A stretch of 64,000 nucleotides of DNA from Tamarix chinensis (Eukaryota > Streptophyta > Magnoliopsida > Caryophyllales > Tamaricaceae). The translations under genes were made by a program, and so were the position numbers. Numbering within the stretch: position 1 is the stretch's first letter; each line of letters starts with the position of its first letter. The notes under the pieces were generated by a model. The model was given only the letters and a program-made list of their open reading frames with translations, was not told where the DNA came from and did no database searches. Of this stretch, positions 60,359 to 64,000 are shown piece after piece. The DNA lies in the NCBI GenBank assembly GCA_030549775.1, contig CM060177.1, forward strand, positions 45,100,244-45,164,243, written 5' to 3'.

Positions 60359-61170
60359 TATTACTATTATGGTTATTTTTATAAACACAATTAAAAATAT
60401 TATTATATACATAAGTATAATGATTGTTAAAATAATTATAATAATTATTTTTATTAATATAAGTAATTGTTACTGTTATAATTACCATCTTTATAAATAT
60501 AATAATCATTATTATTAGTATAAAGGCAAGAATAATTTTACTATTATTTTTATAATAATATATATTATAATTATTATATTTATAATTATAATTTTTATGT
60601 CTATAATAATTATAATACTAATAATAATAGAAATTTCTATGATATAATCTAATTGATGCTAATATGATATCTAAGTAAAGTGAGGAGAACAAAGTCTTAC
60701 TAGTTTTGTTTCATTTGTTATTATATGTGTTGTATATTTTTTGTTTACATAAAATTTTATTAACAAGATAGTTTATTGGTGTTTATCTATCTATTTATGT
60801 GAGATAAAAAAAATTACCTTTGTGGATCAAATTTATCTTTAATTTAAATAAAGTTTGATATCATGTTTGGGTATGAGTCGGATTTAAGTTGGGTCATTTT
60901 GGGTTTGGTAAGTTTTGGTAGTGTAATTATCAGGTTTCTATCTGGGTATGGGTCAAGTTCAATTCAAGTCTTCTTTTGGTTGTGTAATTTCAACTTAGAT
61001 CATTTTAGATACGAGTCACTATTGGATTAACTAAATTTAGGTCATGTTAGGATTCATTTGGGTTACTTTAAAATTTTTAACTAAGATTAGGTTTAATTTT
61101 TTGGGTCCAAATTAGGTTTCTGGTAAGGTTATTCGGGTTGGATTGGGTCAAGTAAGTTTTGTTAGGTCTA
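59852..61170. mobile_element. Degenerate hAT-like element inside the Harbinger gene
   Basis: Starts TAGAGGTGGAAAGCAGG and ends GTTAGGTCTA, with flanking octamers TTAATACG (59844-59851) and TTGATAAG (61171-61178), 6 of 8 identical. The arms repeat GGGTTTGGGT, AGTCGGGTT and TTAGGTTGGGTCA-type words around an AT-rich centre with (TAA)13. The clean break in the transposase supports an insertion, but the weak ends make the hAT label tentative. Confidence 0.5.
60318..60356. repeat. (TAA)13 microsatellite
   Basis: 39 bp of perfect TAA repeats in an AT-rich stretch (about 60220-60640) that is low-complexity on both strands. Confidence 0.95.
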
Positions 61171-61560
61171 TTGATAAGTATCGCATATATTGCTCCTATA
61201 TAGTTTTTAAACTAAGGCAAAAGTCTCAAATCAATTTCCATCTTAGGAGGGACCTCGTCAAGGCTTCAATGAGGCATTATAATCTCACCATCAATATTAG
61301 ATAAAGCAATTAAAACATTGTTAAATTATTTACTAATGGTCTCTCTAAAGTGTTGAAATCATTCTCACACAACTATATGCCTTTCATTGTGATTAATTAT
61401 ATAGAAAAAAAAAATTAATTGTTCTTCAACAGTCACATTATAAGTATTACTACATAGACTTCTTGATCTCAAAAACTTGATGACCCTAAAAAACATCAGT
61501 TTTTGTTAGTTTTGATTGGGTATTTGAAGTACAGCATAACATTAGGTTGGTTCATGCAGG

Positions 61561-62050
61561 TGTTGGAGAAGTTTAAGTGTATGTGAGAAACATGGGGGTC
61601 CCGTATTTATTAACATGGACCATGTTTCTCATTAAAAAACTCCGATGTGTTTTTTTGGGAAAAGTCGAAAGTAAATAAATTAACATAGGGATCACGTGTT
61701 TTCTAAACATGGACGATCTATTTTTATTTTTATTTTTATTTTTTGAAACATGTTGTTTTGTCCCATAGGATTTTATCTTTTATAAAAAGGAGACGTGATA
61801 AAACCCTAGTTGTCAAGTCGTATGACCCAACTTCTTTTTCTTCTCTATAGAATTCTCCTTTAAAAGATAATTATAGATTTGTGTAATTGATTGATTGATT
61901 AGTTTAATCATCTTATAATTACACAAGAACATGAATAAAGAACTCTAATTTTTTCCTCAATTGTTCTATTTTGTGATTGAATCCTCAACTGTCCATAATC
62001 TTGTTAATTATGATTTATTTTGGATCCTTTTCAATCCATGTTATTCCACA
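61561..62050 (+). repeat. Probable 5' LTR of the copia element
   Basis: About 490 bp from TGTTGGAGAAG to TTATTCCACA, with TG..CA ends and a TATA-like TTTTATAAAAAGGAG near 61787-61801. The right edge is secure because the PBS follows; the left edge is chosen as the nearest TG with an inverse of TCCACA and cannot be checked without the 3' LTR. Confidence 0.6.
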
Positions 62051-62057
62051 ATAATTG

Positions 62058-62068
62058 GGTATCAGAGC
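62058..62068 (+). other. Copia primer-binding site
   Basis: GGTATCAGAGC, exact to the initiator-Met tRNA complement, begins seven bases after the LTR end. Confidence 0.82.
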
Positions 62069-62098
62069 GACTTTATTGAAGAGATTTGGTAATTGGGA

Positions 62099-63170
62099 TG
62101 GGTACAAGATTTGATATTGAGAATTTTAATCAATCCGTCAATTTTGAATTATAGAAATTGAAGATGCGAATAATTCTAATTCAGAACGGATTGGAGAATG
62201 CGTTATCCGGTCATACGAAAAAGCCATAGTCGATGACAAATGAGAGATTTGTAGAATTAGATGTGAAGGCCCTTTATACTAGGGCTGTGCAAAAAATCCG
62301 GGATCCGAAAATCCGATCCGATATTTAAAAATTCGATCCGACATTTCGGATATCCGAACCGGTTTTATTCTAAAAGGATATCCGACATTCGGATATCCGG
62401 TTTTTTTTTGGATTATCCGATCCGACAAAATATCCGATATTTTGTTGATTATTTCAATAATACACCATATTATTGTGTTTTTATAGTTTTAAGTTTTAAA
62501 ATTTTATTTATTTTTATATTTTAAATATTTATAATAATATTTTAATACTTCTTTTAGATAAAATAAGATATTTATATGAATATAGATATGATTATTAATT
62601 GATATATGATCCTTATTTTTAAAAATATTATAGCAAAAGTTATTAAAATTGATAAAATAGTATTTTCATACGGATATTGGATATATCCGAATCCGGTCTA
62701 TATCCGGTCTATATTTTTTGGATATCCGCATCCCGGATATCCGGTCTAAAAAAATGCGGAGCGGATATCCGAAAAAATATCCGAATGGATACGGATATCC
62801 GGTTTTGCACACCCCTACTTTATACCATATAATTATGCTTGTCTAATGAAATATTATGGAAAGTGTCAAAGGAATCTATAGAGGTTGCCTTATGGTTCAA
62901 ACTTGAGTCAGTGTATATGACAAAATTAGTAGCAAATTGACTATTATTAAAGAATATGCTTTATGACCTAAAATTAGGTAACGGTCAATCTTTAAAAAGT
63001 CACTTGGATGAATTTAACTCTATATTAATAGATTTGCATAATAAATATGTTAAATTATATGATGAAGATTTGGCTATTATGTTCTTATGTTCCTTCCCAA
63101 CAAGTTTCAAGCATTTTTGTGAGACTATTTATTATATAAAAGACAAGTTAGTCCTTTAGAATGTGAAATT
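62099..63170 (+). pseudogene. Copia gag remnant
   Basis: Gag starts at 62099 (MGTRFDIENFNQSVNFEL) and reads KMRIILIQNGLENALSGH and ERFVELDVKALYT up to the MITE. Beyond it come CLSNEILWKVSKESIEVALW and LGNGQSLKSHLDEFNSILID (from 62826 on), the UBN2-type copia Gag. Two codons that are normally Trp in this family read TAG (62153-62155 and in KKP-stop-SMTN near 62228). Gag would form the particle. Confidence 0.85.
62280..62817. mobile_element. hAT-type MITE (family B-like) inside copia gag
   Basis: 538 bp with ends TAGGGCTGTGCAAAA and (reverse strand) TAGGGGTGTGCAAAA, flanked by a perfect 8-bp duplication CTTTATAC at 62272-62279 and 62818-62825. The interior is rich in GGATATCCG palindromes. It splits the gag codons for ALYT from the downstream gag. 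Non-coding. Confidence 0.93.
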
Positions 63171-64000
63171 CTCCTTACTGTAATAGGAGTTGATTGATAG
63201 TCAGTTGACTGGCAGTGGTACTTCTAAGGAATCACATAGTGAGGGATTGGTAGTCATGGGAGGACACAGGAGTGAGGGTCTGGTGACCGTAAAAAGTCCA
63301 AATCTAAGTTGAAGAGCTAGCAAAATAATGTGGCATGCCATGGGTTTCACAAGAAGGGGAATATTAGGAAATTTTGTCCTAATAAGAAGCCTGATACTAT
63401 GTCTAGTGATTCATATAATATAAAGGATGATGTTGCAGTTACCTATGATGATAGTGATGGAGATGTGTTGATAGCCAATGATAAAAAGAACAAGATCGGT
63501 GATAGATGGATCTTGGATTCTAGATGTTCTTACCATAAATGTCCCAACCAGAGTTGGTTTCAGAAATTCGAGTCGACTTAGGGGGTTTCCTTAATGGGCA
63601 ATAATGTTACATGTAAAGTTGCTAGGATTGGGACAGTGAAGATAAGGATGCATGATGGTCTGGTCAGGATATTGTCCAACGTGAGATATATCCAGAATAT
63701 GACCAAGAACCTCATCTCTTTGACTTTATTAGATTGTAGTGAGTACTAGTGTGTTATTGATAATGGTACCCTGAGAGTTATAGAAGGGGCTCTGGTGGCG
63801 ATGAAGGGGAAGCAAGTCAGAACACTATCTGAGTTGGTAGGTTCCACTATTATGAGGATAACTACTATGAGATAGGGACACATGAGTATCAAAGGTCTAG
63901 TTGAGCTCTCTAAGAGGGGGCTACTCGATGGATAGAGTACATGTACTATGAACTTCTATGAGCACTGTGTGTTTGGCAAAAAGAAGATGGTTAGCTTTTC
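63171..64000 (+). pseudogene. Copia zinc knuckle, protease and GAG-pre-integrase remnant
   Basis: A degenerate zinc knuckle at about 63333-63375 reads CHGFHKKGNIRKFCP, with the second Cys and the His replaced. The protease follows (63506-63560: DRWILDSRCSYHKCPNQSWF), its active-site DSG reading DSR. Then GTVKIRMHDGLVRILSNVRY and KNLISLTLLDC, and the pre-integrase domain to the window end (GHMSIKGLVELSKRGLL, FYEHCVFGKK). Stops occur at 63580, 63747, 63874 and 63934 or nearby. Confidence 0.87.

Larger units (their letters stand above)
59190..61500 (-). pseudogene. PIF/Harbinger transposase remnant, split by a repeat
   Basis: From right to left on the minus strand: SRSLCSNTYNVTVEEQLIFF and INHNERHIVV (about 61370-61480), then RLLP, stop, FKNYIGAI (about 61195-61240) around the first catalytic position. 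After the insertion at 59852-61170 come FNMLFKFVEIGGG (about 59730-59775) and YHNMLDYLAPFKYAICHL, NVTEHCFGILKSYFSILKQM and IHSFIRLNGR (59205-59564). These match the DDE nuclease of plant Harbinger proteins. A possible intron 59576-59651 (GTAAAT..TGTGCAG) splits the GKYYVVDS block. The catalytic Asp after GAI reads Tyr, and stops are common. No TIRs or TAA duplications were identified. Confidence 0.78.
61561..64000 (+). mobile_element. Ty1/copia retrotransposon, 5' half, runs off the window
   Basis: Contains a probable 5' LTR (61561-62050), an initiator-Met PBS (62058-62068), gag, protease and the GAG-pre-integrase domain to the end of the window. Integrase, RT, RNase H and the 3' LTR lie outside. 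Gag is interrupted by a hAT MITE at 62280-62817. At least four stops in the visible coding part make it inactive. The pre-integrase wording (GHMSIKGLVELSKRGLL, CVFGKKKMVSF) fits Tork/Tnt1-type copia elements; lineage is an inference. Confidence 0.88.

Noticed and set aside
61561..64000. Endogenous pararetrovirus
   Set aside because: The Gag, DSG-type protease and pre-integrase order is that of Ty1/copia; no movement protein or coat motif is seen.
1..64000. tRNA, rRNA or organellar insertions
   Set aside because: No cloverleaf, rRNA core or plastid/mitochondrial gene stretch was recognised by eye; a tRNAscan or BLAST search would be needed to exclude small ones.

Overview
The window reads as nuclear DNA of a flowering plant, probably gene-poor, repeat-dense heterochromatin; I cannot name the species. 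The evidence is plant-type Ty3/gypsy and Ty1/copia retrotransposons, an L1-type LINE, hAT and PIF/Harbinger transposases, plant-style hAT MITEs and one plant bHLH gene with a GT-AG intron. I see no tRNA, rRNA or CRISPR. Nearly all transposon coding sequence is broken by stops and frameshifts, so the insertions are old.

Layout. 1-2838: a hAT-type MITE (24-2830) holding a second hAT MITE (363-1075) and a 5'-truncated LINE (about 1162-2776). 3480-18615: a gag-only gypsy derivative on the minus strand (LTRs 3485-4450 and 6239-6387 plus 17745-18610), whose 5' LTR was split by a CRM-like chromovirus (6388-17739). That chromovirus was itself split by a 5-kb element (9196-14198). 19389-21375: the only intact host gene, a two-exon bHLH factor. 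22148-41002: an 18.9-kb nest of large LTR-like elements of one family inserted in each other. 41612-46723: another copy, inserted next to a decayed hAT transposase (46740-48620). 48626-56610: a second CRM-like element on the plus strand, interrupted by a further copy (51437-55489). 57183-57653: a complete hAT MITE. 59190-61500: a PIF/Harbinger transposase remnant, with a degenerate hAT-like element inside. 61561-64000: the 5' half of a copia element with a hAT MITE in its gag; it runs off the window.

The most unusual content is the repeated 4-5.2 kb non-coding element, present seven times (9196-14198, 22148-41002 as outer host, 26606-31776, 32530-40836, 34516-39382, 41612-46723, 51437-55489). 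Every copy has TG..CA or TG..TA-like ends, inverted terminal motifs (TGTAAYACCCC and GGGGTRTTACA) and a 5-bp target duplication. None has an interior with gag, pol or PBS. I read them as giant solo LTRs, or as short LTR-only elements, of one gypsy-type family in two subfamilies. They share a hairpin near one end, a TATA box, a splice-donor-like motif and roughly 48-bp units carrying small palindromes whose arms covary. They also share a site where each copy has amplified a different tandem repeat. One copy lacks, at a plausible splice junction, a 0.8-kb AT-rich segment found in two others.
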